NCBI GenBank assembly: GCA_965652545.1
Contig: CBFGWV010000074.1
Coordinates: 1-17,298 of the forward strand
DNA: 17,298 nucleotides
Direction of reading: 5' to 3'
DNA from: CBFGWV01 sp965652545
GTDB lineage: Bacteria > Pseudomonadota > Gammaproteobacteria > Competibacterales > Competibacteraceae
This document shows, piece by piece, positions 7,573-15,104 of the stretch; positions within the stretch are counted from its first letter, which is position 1, and each line of letters starts with the position of its first letter. Position numbers and translations under genes: made by a program. The notes beneath the pieces are model-generated. The model ran no database searches. It was not told the DNA's origin and saw only the letters and a program-made list of their open reading frames with translations.

Positions 7573-7579
7573 GGTAAGG
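7573..7579 (+). promoter_or_regulatory. Strong ribosome binding site of the polyamine receptor gene
   Basis: TAAGGAG, about seven bases before the ATG at 7587. It is the best Shine-Dalgarno match in the rightward operon, as expected for an abundant periplasmic binding protein. Confidence 0.6.
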
Positions 7580-7586
7580 AGAGAAC

Positions 7587-8684
7587 ATGCAGATTCCCGT
7601 GAAATCCAGCCTGGCTCTGGCTCTGGCATTGGCCTTACCGCTCGGCGCCGCCGCCGATGAGGAGAAGGTCGTCCGCGTCTACAACTGGAGCGACTACATC
7701 GACGACAGCCTCCTGGCCGAGTTCACCGAAAAAACCGGCATTCAGGTGGTGTACGACGTGTTCGACTCCAACGAGGTGCTGGAGACCAAGTTGCTGGCCG
7801 GCGGCTCGGGCTACGACGTGGTGGTGCCGACCGCCAGCTTCCTGGAGCGCCAGATCCAGGCCGGTGTGTTCCAGCCGCTGGATGACAGCAAGCTGCCCAA
7901 CCGCAGCAACATGTGGGATGCGGTGACCACCCGCCTGTCCACCTACAAGGATGTCAACGAGCACTCCATCAACTACATGTGGGGTACGACCGGCCTGGGT
8001 TACGTCGAGAGCAAGATCCTCGAGCGCATGCCCGATGCGCCGCTGAACTCCTGGGACCTGCTGTTCAAGCCCGAGAACGCGGCCAAGTTCGCCGACTGCG
8101 GTATCTACGTGCTGGATGCACCGGACGAAACCGTCCCGGCGGCGCTGAAGTACCTGGGGCTGGACCCCAACTCGTCCGACCCGGACGACCTGAAAAAGGC
8201 CGAGGAGCTGTGGCTGAGCGTGCGCCCGCACGTGCGCAAGTTCCACTCCTCCGAGTACATCGACGCCCTGGCCAATGGCGACATCTGCCTGGTCCTGGGT
8301 TGGTCGGGCGACATTCTCCAGGCCCAGTACCGCGCAGTCGAGGCGGAAAACGGCGTGGATATTCTCTACGTCATTCCCAAGGAAGGCGCGCTGATGTGGT
8401 TCGATCAGATGGCCATCCCCAAGGACGCTCCGCACCCGGATAACGCCCATGCGTTCCTGAACTTCATCATGGACCCGCAGGTGGTGGCCAAAGCGACCAA
8501 CTACATCGCCTATGCCAACGGCAACAAGGCATCGCAGGAATACGTGGACGAGGCCATCCTCAACGACCCGGCCGTCTACCCGGACGCCGAAACGCTGGAG
8601 AACCTCTACACCAAGGGGCCGTACGACTCGAAAACACAGCGCATCGTCACGCGCTTGTGGACGAAGGTGAAAAGCGGAATCTGA
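7587..8684 (+). CDS. potF: Periplasmic polyamine-binding protein of the ABC importer (PotF/SpuD type)
   Basis: The 365-residue substrate-binding protein has a signal peptide (charged start, hydrophobic L-A-L-A-L-A-L core at about 9-18, cleavage probably after A-A-A near residue 23). It aligns by eye along its length with E. coli PotF: Y-N-W-S-D-Y (32-37), V-P-T-A-S-F (80-85), L-D-A-P-D-E (176-181), L-G-W-S-G-D (237-242), D273, Y309, and the C-terminal R-L-W-T-K-V-K-S-G. Most ligand-pocket positions are PotF-like. However, W271 replaces the PotF phenylalanine (F276), which is the spermidine-receptor state in PotD and SpuE. PotF Ser85 is Thr82, and Leu348 is Lys343. It delivers putrescine and/or spermidine to PotGHI. 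P. aeruginosa carries two receptors (spuD, spuE) here; this locus has one. Confidence 0.92.
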   Translation: MQIPVKSSLALALALALPLGAAADEEKVVRVYNWSDYIDDSLLAEFTEKTGIQVVYDVFDSNEVLETKLLAGGSGYDVVVPTASFLERQIQAGVFQPLDDSKLPNRSNMWDAVTTRLSTYKDVNEHSINYMWGTTGLGYVESKILERMPDAPLNSWDLLFKPENAAKFADCGIYVLDAPDETVPAALKYLGLDPNSSDPDDLKKAEELWLSVRPHVRKFHSSEYIDALANGDICLVLGWSGDILQAQYRAVEAENGVDILYVIPKEGALMWFDQMAIPKDAPHPDNAHAFLNFIMDPQVVAKATNYIAYANGNKASQEYVDEAILNDPAVYPDAETLENLYTKGPYDSKTQRIVTRLWTKVKSGI

Positions 8685-8693
8685 CCCGCACCC

Positions 8694-8726
8694 ACACACC
8701 CCGCTTTCAGCGGGGTGTGTCGTTTT
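8694..8726 (+). terminator. Hairpin with T-rich tail between potF and potG
   Basis: An 11-bp perfect stem (8694-8704 with 8710-8720) with a five-base loop is followed by CGTTTT. It begins 9 bases after the potF stop and 22 bases before potG. The T-run is short and interrupted, so partial termination or 3'-end protection of the potF message is more likely than a full stop of the operon. Confidence 0.7.
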
Positions 8727-8748
8727 CGAGCCCGCGAGAGTTCCCACC

Positions 8749-9894
8749 ATGAGTGCACCCAGTACCGCCCGACACCGCAATGAGCCGTGGCGCGACCCCA
8801 ATGCCGTGCCCCACGTCCGCATCGAGAACGTCACCAAGCGGTTCGACGACTTCGTCGCCGTGGACAACGTCACACTGGATATCTACAAGGGCGAATTCTT
8901 CTCCCTGCTCGGCCCCTCCGGCTGCGGCAAGACCACGCTGCTGCGGATGCTGGCCGGCTTCGAGAAGCCCAGCGCCGGCCGCATCCTGCTGGAGGGCGTG
9001 GACGTCTCCAGCATGCCGCCGTACGAGCGGCCGGTGAACATGATGTTCCAGTCCTACGCGCTGTTCCCGCACATGTCGGTGGAGCAGAACGTCGCCTTCG
9101 GCCTGCGTCAGGAAGGGGTGGCCCGGGACGAGATCACCCGCCGGGTGGGCGAGGTGCTGGAACTGGTGCAGATGGCCTCGTTCGGGCGGCGCAAGCCGCA
9201 CCAGCTCTCCGGCGGCCAGCGTCAGCGCGTGGCCCTGGCGCGCAGCCTGGTCAAACGCCCCAAAATGCTGTTGCTGGACGAGCCCCTGGGCGCCCTGGAC
9301 AAGAAGCTGCGCGAGCAGACCCAGTTCGAGCTGATGAACATCCAGGACGAGCTGGGCATTACCTTCATCATCGTCACCCACGACCAGGAAGAGGCCATGA
9401 CCGTCTCCTGCCGGGTGGCGGTCATGGCCGCCGGCGAGATCGTCCAGGTGGCCACACCGGCAGAGATCTACGAGTACCCCAATAGCCGCTACGTGGCCGA
9501 GTTCATCGGCGATGTGAACATCATCGAGGGCCGGGTCACCGGCGTGGGCAGCGGCCATACCGAAATCCGCGGCGTGGACGCCGACTGCACGGTGCGCGTC
9601 AACCACAGTGTCGACACCACCGAGGGCGCCACCGTCTGGGCCGCGCTGCGGCCCGAGAAGGTCCACATCAGCCCCACGCCGCCGGAAGACCCCACCGTGA
9701 ACTGCCTCACCGGCGAGGTGTGGGACATCGGCTACCTGGGCAACCTGTCCGTCTATCACGTCCGCCTGGACAACGGGAAGATGATCACCTCCACCCAGGC
9801 CAACCTGGTACGGCTGGTGGAACGCGCCATCACTTGGGAGGACAAGGTCTACCTGAGCTGGCGCCCCGAATCCGTCGTCGTCCTGGTGAGCTGA
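8749..9894 (+). CDS. potG: ATP-binding subunit of the polyamine ABC importer (PotG/SpuF)
   Basis: The 381-residue ABC ATPase drives polyamine import from the cytoplasmic face. Walker A is G-P-S-G-C-G-K-T (55-62), the Q-loop is F-Q-S-Y-A-L-F-P (100-107), the signature is L-S-G-G-Q (153-157), Walker B is L-L-L-D-E-P (174-179), and the switch histidine is H211 in V-T-H-D-Q-E-E. After residue about 240 comes the A-E-F-I-G-D-V-N linker and a TOBE-type regulatory domain, giving the length of PotG/PotA proteins. The ATG at 8749 is preceded by GAGAG eight bases away. The potF-potG hairpin precedes it, and its stop is two bases before the potH start. Domain order and length are ordinary; nothing is broken. 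Confidence 0.94.
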   Translation: MSAPSTARHRNEPWRDPNAVPHVRIENVTKRFDDFVAVDNVTLDIYKGEFFSLLGPSGCGKTTLLRMLAGFEKPSAGRILLEGVDVSSMPPYERPVNMMFQSYALFPHMSVEQNVAFGLRQEGVARDEITRRVGEVLELVQMASFGRRKPHQLSGGQRQRVALARSLVKRPKMLLLDEPLGALDKKLREQTQFELMNIQDELGITFIIVTHDQEEAMTVSCRVAVMAAGEIVQVATPAEIYEYPNSRYVAEFIGDVNIIEGRVTGVGSGHTEIRGVDADCTVRVNHSVDTTEGATVWAALRPEKVHISPTPPEDPTVNCLTGEVWDIGYLGNLSVYHVRLDNGKMITSTQANLVRLVERAITWEDKVYLSWRPESVVVLVS

Positions 9895-9896
9895 GC

Positions 9897-10904
9897 ATGA
9901 GCAGCCCACGCGTCGGTTACGTCAGCGGCCATGCCGCACAACCGGGCTGGCTCGCCGGCCTGCACGCCCGACTGATGCTGCTGGCCCCTTACCGGGGGCT
10001 GGTGGCCCTGGTGGAGTATCTGGGGCTCAACGGCCGCGGGCTGGTCATCAGCATGCCGTATGTCTGGCTGCTGGTGTTCTTCCTGATTCCCTTCCTGATC
10101 GTGCTCAAGCTGAGCTTCGCCCAGGTGGAGATCGCGATTCCGCCGTACACGCCGCTGCTGGATTGGGTCGACGACACACAGTTGACCATCAGCGTCTTCG
10201 TCGACAATTACCTGCTGCTGACCGACGACGACCTGTACTGGCGCGCCTACCTCAACAGCGTATGGATCGCCCTCACCGCCACCATCATCACCTTGCTGGT
10301 GGGCTACCCGATCGCCTACGCCATGGCCCGGGCACCGCGCGAATGGCGCCTGGCCCTCGTCATGCTGGTGATCCTGCCGTTCTGGACGTCGCTGCTCATT
10401 CGCGTGTACGCCTGGAAGTCCATCCTCGCGACCGAGGGGTTCCTGAACCAGTTCCTGCTGTGGATCGGGCTGATCGACCAGCCGCTGATCCTGCTGAACA
10501 CCAACCTGGCGGTGTACATCGGCATCGTCTATTCCTACCTGCCGTTCATGGTGCTGCCCTTGTACGCCACCCTGGAGCGGATGGACCTCAGCCTCATGGA
10601 AGCGGCCATGGACCTGGGCTGCCGGCCGTTGAAGTCGTTCTGGGTGATCACCGTGCCTTTATCGAAGCCGGGCATCGTCGCCGGCTGCTTCCTGGTCTTC
10701 ATCCCCGCGCTGGGCGAGTTCGTCATCCCCGACATGCTCGGCGGTTCGGACACGCTGATGATCGGCAAAATCCTCTGGGACGAGTTCTTCCGCAACCGCG
10801 ACTGGCCGCTCTCCTCGGCCATTGCCGTCATCCTGCTGATGATCCTGGTCATCCCCATCGTGTTGTTCCAACGCCAGCAGGAACGCCAGCGGGAGGGCGC
10901 CTGA
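9897..10904 (+). CDS. potH: Polyamine ABC importer permease (PotH/SpuG)
   Basis: This 335-residue inner-membrane permease is one of the two channel subunits. It has a long hydrophilic start (1-50), then about six membrane helices, the first at M-P-Y-V-W-L-L-V-F-F (about 52-75). The cytoplasmic coupling loop E-A-A-M-D-L-G (235-241) docks on the ATPase and is followed by the usual P-L-S-K-P-G-I-V-A-G helix. The reading frame stays open upstream to 9720, but that stretch lies inside potG. The ATG at 9897 is chosen because it starts two bases after the potG stop with GGTGAG six bases before it, and because it gives a PotH-like N-terminus. It pairs with PotI, whose ATG is three bases past its stop. 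Confidence 0.93.
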   Translation: MSSPRVGYVSGHAAQPGWLAGLHARLMLLAPYRGLVALVEYLGLNGRGLVISMPYVWLLVFFLIPFLIVLKLSFAQVEIAIPPYTPLLDWVDDTQLTISVFVDNYLLLTDDDLYWRAYLNSVWIALTATIITLLVGYPIAYAMARAPREWRLALVMLVILPFWTSLLIRVYAWKSILATEGFLNQFLLWIGLIDQPLILLNTNLAVYIGIVYSYLPFMVLPLYATLERMDLSLMEAAMDLGCRPLKSFWVITVPLSKPGIVAGCFLVFIPALGEFVIPDMLGGSDTLMIGKILWDEFFRNRDWPLSSAIAVILLMILVIPIVLFQRQQERQREGA

Positions 10905-10907
10905 GCC

Positions 10908-11738
10908 ATGAGTACACACAGCGTTTCCGGGCTGACCCGGTTCAACGTCTTCTCGCTGGTGGTGGGGCTGTCCTTCCTCTACCTGCCTATCGCCCTGCTG
11001 GTGATCTACAGCTTCAACGCCTCGCGGCTGGTCACCGTTTGGGCCGGCTTCTCCACCCAGTGGTACGCCGAGATGCTGCAGAACCGCAACCTCATCGACG
11101 CCGCCCTGGTGACGCTGAAGATCGCGGTCGTCTCATCCACAATCGCCGTCATCCTCGGCACCGCCGCGGCGTTCATGCTCTCGCGCTTCGGCCGCTTCCG
11201 CGGGCGCACCCTGTTCTCGGGCATGATCTACGCCCCGCTGGTCATGCCCGAGGTCATCACCGGCCTGTCGCTGCTGCTGATGTTCGTCGCCATCGGCATG
11301 GACCGCGGCTGGGTGACCATCACCCTGGCCCATGTCACCTTCTCGATGTGCTACGTCGCCGTCGTCGTGCAGTCGCGCCTGGCCGGCTTCGATCGATCCA
11401 TCGAAGAAGCCGCCATGGACCTGGGCGCCACGCCCGGACGCACGTTCTTCTACATCACCCTGCCCTTGATCGCCCCGGGCATCGTCGCCGGGTGGCTGCT
11501 GTCCTTCACCTTGTCCCTGGACGACCTGGTGATCGCCAGCTTCACCACCGGCTCCGGCGCCAGCACCTTGCCCATGTACATCTACAGCCAGGCCAGGCTG
11601 GGTGTAAAACCGGAGATCAACGCCATCTCCACCGTCCTCATCGGCCTGGTGGCCATCGGCGTGCTGGTGACGGCCATCGTCACCAAGCAGAACGAGAAGC
11701 GGCGAATGGCGGAAGAACGGGAGGCGCAGAAGGCGTAG
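10908..11738 (+). CDS. potI: Polyamine ABC importer permease (PotI/SpuH)
   Basis: The 276-residue second channel subunit is the usual PotI length, with about six hydrophobic helices starting at V-V-G-L-S-F-L-Y-L-P (about 17-35). The coupling loop E-E-A-A-M-D-L-G is at 166-173, followed by P-L-I-A-P-G-I-V-A-G. The L-S-L-D-D-L-V-I-A-S-F-T-T-G segment is characteristic of PotI/PotC proteins. It starts three bases after potH and is the last gene of the rightward unit. Downstream there is no simple intrinsic terminator; the REP-like inverted pair starting at 11809 lies about 70 bp after the stop and, between convergent genes, could serve that role. The highly charged C-terminus (K-Q-N-E-K-R-R) is cytoplasmic in the family. 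Confidence 0.93.
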   Translation: MSTHSVSGLTRFNVFSLVVGLSFLYLPIALLVIYSFNASRLVTVWAGFSTQWYAEMLQNRNLIDAALVTLKIAVVSSTIAVILGTAAAFMLSRFGRFRGRTLFSGMIYAPLVMPEVITGLSLLLMFVAIGMDRGWVTITLAHVTFSMCYVAVVVQSRLAGFDRSIEEAAMDLGATPGRTFFYITLPLIAPGIVAGWLLSFTLSLDDLVIASFTTGSGASTLPMYIYSQARLGVKPEINAISTVLIGLVAIGVLVTAIVTKQNEKRRMAEEREAQKA

Positions 11739-11808
11739 CTATCGAATCCCTCTCGGCGGCAGCCTATGGACGCGTCGAATGTAGATGGACGCCGGATGTG
11801 GGCGCCGA

Positions 11809-11843
11809 ATGTAGGATGGGTTGAGCGCAAGCGATACCCATCA
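11809..11843 (+). repeat. REP-like palindromic repeat, copy 1
   Basis: A 35-bp unit with the REP layout: a 5' GTAG (11811-11814), then an imperfect palindrome with arms GATGGGT (11815-11821) and ACCCATC (11836-11842). It is a perfect inverted match to copy 2 (11959-11993) over all 35 bases. It lies in the 3' space after potI. Confidence 0.85.
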
Positions 11844-11889
11844 CGCACCGGTTGTCGAAGCCACCACCGTATCAGGCACCCGTCACCTG

Positions 11890-11931
11890 ATGAGCACGAC
11901 GTGCCTGTCAATGAGCACGGCGTGCCTGTCA
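11890..11931. repeat. 21-bp direct tandem repeat inside the first REP pair
   Basis: Two adjacent 21-bp copies (11890-11910 and 11911-11931) differ at one base (GCACGAC against GCACGGC). They are flanked by the inverted octamers TCACCTGA (11883-11890) and TCAGGTGA (11929-11936), so the block can also fold on itself. Confidence 0.8.
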
Positions 11932-11958
11932 GGTGATGGCGAGCATTCGACGTCGGCA

Positions 11959-11993
11959 TGATGGGTATCGCTTGCGCTCAACCCATCCTACAT
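11959..11993 (-). repeat. REP-like palindromic repeat, copy 2 (inverted)
   Basis: Exact reverse complement of copy 1 across 35 bp, with 115 bp between them. It ends 28 bp before the polB stop codon. Together the two copies form a REPIN-like doublet between the convergent ends of potI and polB. Confidence 0.85.
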
Positions 11994-12021
11994 ATCGCTT
12001 GTCACCTGCCCTGAGCCGTCC

Positions 12022-14385
12022 TCAGAACAACCCCAGTTGCCCATCCACGAGTGACTCGAAGTCGTCGCCCACGAAGGGCAGGATGGCGTCGGCCACCGGC
12101 TTGAGCTGGCGGGTGACGTAGTGCCCGTAGTCGATTGGCGAGTGTCGGCTTTCCAGGGGCTCTGGCCCGGCGGTGGTAATGACATAGCTGATCCAGCCGC
12201 CGTTCTGGTACTGCCGCGGGCGTCCCTGGCGCTCGTTGAAGTCATCGGCCAGGCGCGCGGCGCGCACATGGGGCGGGACGTTACGCTGGTAGTCGGACAG
12301 CCGCCGCCGTAGGCGCTTGCGAAAAACCAGCAGATCGTCCAGTTCGCCCGCTCGCGTGCGCTGCACGTAATCGCGGATGTAGTCCCGGTGCGGCTGGCGA
12401 TTGAAAATACGCAGGTACAGCGCCTGCTGAAACTGCTGCGCCAATGGAGACCAGTCGGTACGCACGGTCTCCAGCCCTTTGAACACCATGCCATCGCTGC
12501 CATCAGGCAGCGTGATCAGCCCCGCATAGCGCTTCTTGCTGCCCTCCTCCGCACCGCGGATGGTCGGCATGAGAAAACGCCGGTAATGCGTCTCGTACTG
12601 CAGCTCCAACGCGCTCTGGAGGCCGAAGTCGTCATGCAGGTGCGCGCGCCACCAATCGTTGATGTGCTGCACCAGCTCACGGCCGATGCGCGCGGCGGTG
12701 GCATCGGCTTCCGCCCGGCCCAGCCAGACGAAGGTCGAATCGGTATCGCCGTAGATCACCTGATAACCACGGGCTTCGATCAACTCACGGGTGCGGCGCA
12801 TGATCTCGTGCCCGCGCAAGGTGATCGACGAGGCCAGGCGCGGGTCGAAGAAGCGGCAACCGCTGGAGCCGAGCACGCCGTAGAACGAGTTCATGATGAT
12901 CTTCAGCGCCTGCGACAGCGGCTTGTTGCCCTCGCGCTTGGCCATCTCGCGCCCCTCCCACACCCGCGCGACCATGGCCGGCAGCCCGTGCCGCGTGCGT
13001 GAGAAGCGTGCCCCGCGGAAGCCAGGCACCGAGTCGCTGTCGCTCGGGTGGCTCAAGCCCTCGACCAGGCCCACCGGGTCGATCAGAAAGCTGCGGATGA
13101 TCGCCGGATACAGGCTCTTGTAGTCGAGCACCAGCACCGATTCGTACAACCCCGGTCGTGAGTCCATCACAAAGCCGCCCGGGCTGGCCTCGGGCCGGCG
13201 TTCGCCAAGATTGGGCGCCACATAGCCCAGACGGTGCATGGCCGGCAGGTACAGATGATCGAACGCCGCCACCGAGCCGCCGCTGCGGTCTGCGGGCAAG
13301 CCGGTGACGGTGGCCCGTTCCAGTAGAAAATCGAACAATTCGGTCTTGGCGAAAATACGCGTAACCAGTTCGCAGTCCTTTAGGTTGTAGCGCGCCAATG
13401 CCAGCTTGTCCTCGGCGAACCGGCGGTTGATCTCATCCATGCGCTGGTAGGGGTTGTCGATGGCCTTGCCCTCGCCGAGCAGCGTCTGCGCCACGCTCTC
13501 CAGGCTGAAAGAAGGGAGGTTCCAGGTCGCCGAGCGCAACGCCTCGATACCGTCGATGATCAAGCGGCCGGCGGCCTCGGCGAAGAAGTGGTTGTTGCGG
13601 CTGCCGTGTTCGCGCCAGCCCATTTCGCTGCCGTCGCGCCCCAGCCGCAGGGGCAGCTTCAGGCGCTGGGCGTGTTCGTGCAGCAGGCGCAGGTCGAACT
13701 GCACCAGGTTCCAGCCGATGATGGCGTCCGGATCATGGGTGGCCAGCCAGTCGTTCAGCCGCTCGATCAAGCCGGCGGGGCCGTCGACGTACTCGAGTGC
13801 GAAATCGACCGCCGTGTCGGCACCGTTCGGCGGCCCCAGCATGAACACCTGCCGCTGGCCGCAGCCCTCCAGGGCAATGGAGTATAGATCGCCGCGGGCG
13901 CTGGTCTCGATGTCCAGAGACACGAAAGCGAGCCGCGGCCGGTAGTCCGGGGCCGGTTTGATCAACCCATCGCACAGCCCGCCCCGGTCGTCCGGAGTGC
14001 CGTCGAACCACACCGGTGCGGTGATAAAGCGCTCCATCAAATAGCGCTCCGGCGGTCGGATATCGGCCTCGTAGACGTCGACCCCCGCAGCACGCAGCGT
14101 CTTTGCCAGGTGCATGAGCTGGCGGTGCTGCTGGCAGTAGAGGCCAAGCACGGGCCGCTGACGGAAATCGCGCAACGCCAGGGGGCGCAGTTCAGCGCCG
14201 GCCACCTCCCGCAACAGCGCCTCGGCCTGATCACGCTGGCCGACCGGGATGAAGGCGACCGATGTTTGCGGTGACAAGCGCAGGTACTGCGGGCCGTCGT
14301 CCGTGGCGAGCCAGAACGCCACCTCGGTGCCCGCGGGCGTATCGTGCCAATGCCGGGTCAGGACGAAGCCCTGCCGTAAACCCAC
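12022..14385 (-). CDS. polB: DNA polymerase II (family B, translesion/repair)
   Basis: This 787-residue family B polymerase is close to E. coli Pol II (783). Its start, Q-G-F-V-L-T-R-H-W-H-D-T-P, aligns with the Pol II N-terminus. Proofreading motifs are Exo I S-L-D-I-E-T (D158, E160), Exo II N-L-V-Q-F-D (D231) and Exo III Y-N-L-K-D (333-337). Polymerase motifs are D-Y-K-S-L-Y-P (D421), K-I-I-M-N-S-F-Y-G (K495) and Y-G-D-T-D-S (D547, D549). It ends in D-G-Q-L-G-L-F, a Pol II-like clamp-binding tail. The GTG at 14385 is the start because AAGGGGA (14391-14397) lies five bases upstream and family homology begins there. The frame is open to 14514, but the extra part runs into a REP copy. No LexA-type CTG-N10-CAG box is visible upstream. 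Confidence 0.96.
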   Translation of the reverse strand: MGLRQGFVLTRHWHDTPAGTEVAFWLATDDGPQYLRLSPQTSVAFIPVGQRDQAEALLREVAGAELRPLALRDFRQRPVLGLYCQQHRQLMHLAKTLRAAGVDVYEADIRPPERYLMERFITAPVWFDGTPDDRGGLCDGLIKPAPDYRPRLAFVSLDIETSARGDLYSIALEGCGQRQVFMLGPPNGADTAVDFALEYVDGPAGLIERLNDWLATHDPDAIIGWNLVQFDLRLLHEHAQRLKLPLRLGRDGSEMGWREHGSRNNHFFAEAAGRLIIDGIEALRSATWNLPSFSLESVAQTLLGEGKAIDNPYQRMDEINRRFAEDKLALARYNLKDCELVTRIFAKTELFDFLLERATVTGLPADRSGGSVAAFDHLYLPAMHRLGYVAPNLGERRPEASPGGFVMDSRPGLYESVLVLDYKSLYPAIIRSFLIDPVGLVEGLSHPSDSDSVPGFRGARFSRTRHGLPAMVARVWEGREMAKREGNKPLSQALKIIMNSFYGVLGSSGCRFFDPRLASSITLRGHEIMRRTRELIEARGYQVIYGDTDSTFVWLGRAEADATAARIGRELVQHINDWWRAHLHDDFGLQSALELQYETHYRRFLMPTIRGAEEGSKKRYAGLITLPDGSDGMVFKGLETVRTDWSPLAQQFQQALYLRIFNRQPHRDYIRDYVQRTRAGELDDLLVFRKRLRRRLSDYQRNVPPHVRAARLADDFNERQGRPRQYQNGGWISYVITTAGPEPLESRHSPIDYGHYVTRQLKPVADAILPFVGDDFESLVDGQLGLF

Positions 14386-14390
14386 CGCCG

Positions 14391-14397
14391 TCCCCTT
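14391..14397 (-). promoter_or_regulatory. Ribosome binding site that decides the polB GTG start
   Basis: AAGGGGA on the minus strand, five bases before the GTG at 14385. It supports this start over upstream in-frame codons that would translate repeat sequence. Confidence 0.65.
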
Positions 14398-14420
14398 TCT
14401 TGCGTTGTCATCCGGGTGGG

Positions 14421-14426
14421 ATTCTA
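14421..14426 (-). promoter_or_regulatory. Candidate -10 element for polB
   Basis: TAGAAT on the minus strand, 35 bp before the GTG, matches the sigma-70 -10 hexamer at five of six positions. No good -35 hexamer is seen at 16-18 bp, so this is weak. Confidence 0.3.
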
Positions 14427-14478
14427 CCCAGGCTACCGGAAAGGCGACGCCTCGAATCGCCAAGGGCCGGGCGACAAT

Positions 14479-14513
14479 ATGTAGGATGGGTTGAGCGAAA
14501 GCGATACCCATCA
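14479..14513 (+). repeat. REP-like palindromic repeat, copy 3
   Basis: The same 35-bp unit as copies 1 and 2, one base different from copy 1 (GCGAAAGCG in place of GCGCAAGCG in the loop). It lies about 94 bp upstream of the polB start. It pairs with copy 4 in inverted orientation. Confidence 0.85.
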
Positions 14514-14562
14514 TGAAGCGGCGGCGATCTGGATAAAGGGCGCGACTTCGACCAGGTGCGGC

Positions 14563-14597
14563 TGATGGGTATCGCCTTCGCTCAACCCATCCTACAT
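14563..14597 (-). repeat. REP-like palindromic repeat, copy 4 (inverted)
   Basis: Reverse complement of copy 3 with one mismatch in 35 bases, at the loop. The pair is separated by 49 bp and forms the second REPIN-like doublet, on the 5' side of polB. Confidence 0.85.
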
Positions 14598-14722
14598 TGA
14601 AAAACCTGACTCAAACTTCAAGTTCTCGCGGACAAATCGTCGCCAGGGCAACAGATCACGAGCTTGGCGATCGCACATCGGCTATTGTTGAAAGCGACCG
14701 AAATGGGTAAAGAAAAACCCAG
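14598..14722. other. Intergenic stretch without a recognisable gene
   Basis: About 125 bp between the second REP pair and the palindromic element. No open frame with a ribosome site, no convincing promoter and no RNA gene is seen. It is more AT-rich than the coding DNA. Confidence 0.6.
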
Positions 14723-14919
14723 GGCTCTTTATGAATTCCGATCACGTCGGCAACAAAGCCCCTCTCCCCTCGCGGGAGAGGGGTTGGGGAGAGGGGGATG
14801 TCGGGTTAGCCACTGAGACAGGTTTTTGCCAATGCAGCTATCCCCCTCTCCCCCCGCCCCTCCCCCGCCAGGGGGGAGGGGAGTTGCTGTCGTAACTTGA
14901 CCGGAATCCATAAAGAGCC
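14723..14919. mobile_element. MITE-like palindromic element with 18-bp terminal inverted repeats
   Basis: The ends 14723-14740 and 14902-14919 are inverted repeats of 18 bp with one mismatch (GGCTCTTTATG-A/G-ATTCCG). Inside are two GC-rich hairpins: 10-bp arms 14759-14768/14774-14783 and 14857-14866/14872-14881, each with a five-base loop. The two halves are roughly mirror images, so the whole 197-bp unit is a large imperfect palindrome. No coding capacity beyond a short unsupported frame. No clear target-site duplication is seen. Confidence 0.6.
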
Positions 14920-15104
14920 AACGCCAAATAACGACATGTCAAAAACAGACTGCGGTTAATTGGGTTGCGCATAAAAAGCGAACTTTTTCACATTCCACAC
15001 GCATTGTTTTTGCGCGCCCATTGTCGTATGGACACGTTTTTTAGGCGTTGCAATCGCGCCTTTCATTAGACGTACCTTGGTGAATTTAGGGAGGGTTTTC
15101 ACAT
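14920..15104. promoter_or_regulatory. AT-rich leader upstream of the multicopper oxidase gene
   Basis: About 185 bp, notably AT-rich with several T-runs, ending in a strong ribosome site AGGGAGGG (15088-15095) nine bases before the ATG at 15105. It must contain the promoter of the downstream gene. An inverted repeat AGGCG-N9-CGCCT (15043-15061) is a possible operator. No clear -35/-10 pair and no CueR-like dyad could be recognised. Confidence 0.5.

Noticed and set aside
7635..8873. 412-codon minus-strand open frame
   Set aside because: It spans the potF gene, the potF-potG hairpin and the potG start in antisense, with no recognisable domain.
10163..11824. 553-codon plus-strand open frame across potH and potI
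   Set aside because: Out-of-frame reading of two well-supported permease genes. The product is R/H/P/G-rich and not membrane-like.
11883..11936. CRISPR-like repeat
   Set aside because: The two 21-bp units are directly adjacent with no spacers and no cas genes nearby.
14386..14514. N-terminal extension of polB to an ATG at 14514
   Set aside because: It would translate a REP copy, has no homology to DNA polymerase II and no ribosome site. The GTG at 14385 has AAGGGGA and matches the family N-terminus.
14729..14911. 60-codon minus-strand frame
   Set aside because: It lies wholly inside the palindromic repeat element, with a repetitive P/G-rich product and no ribosome site.
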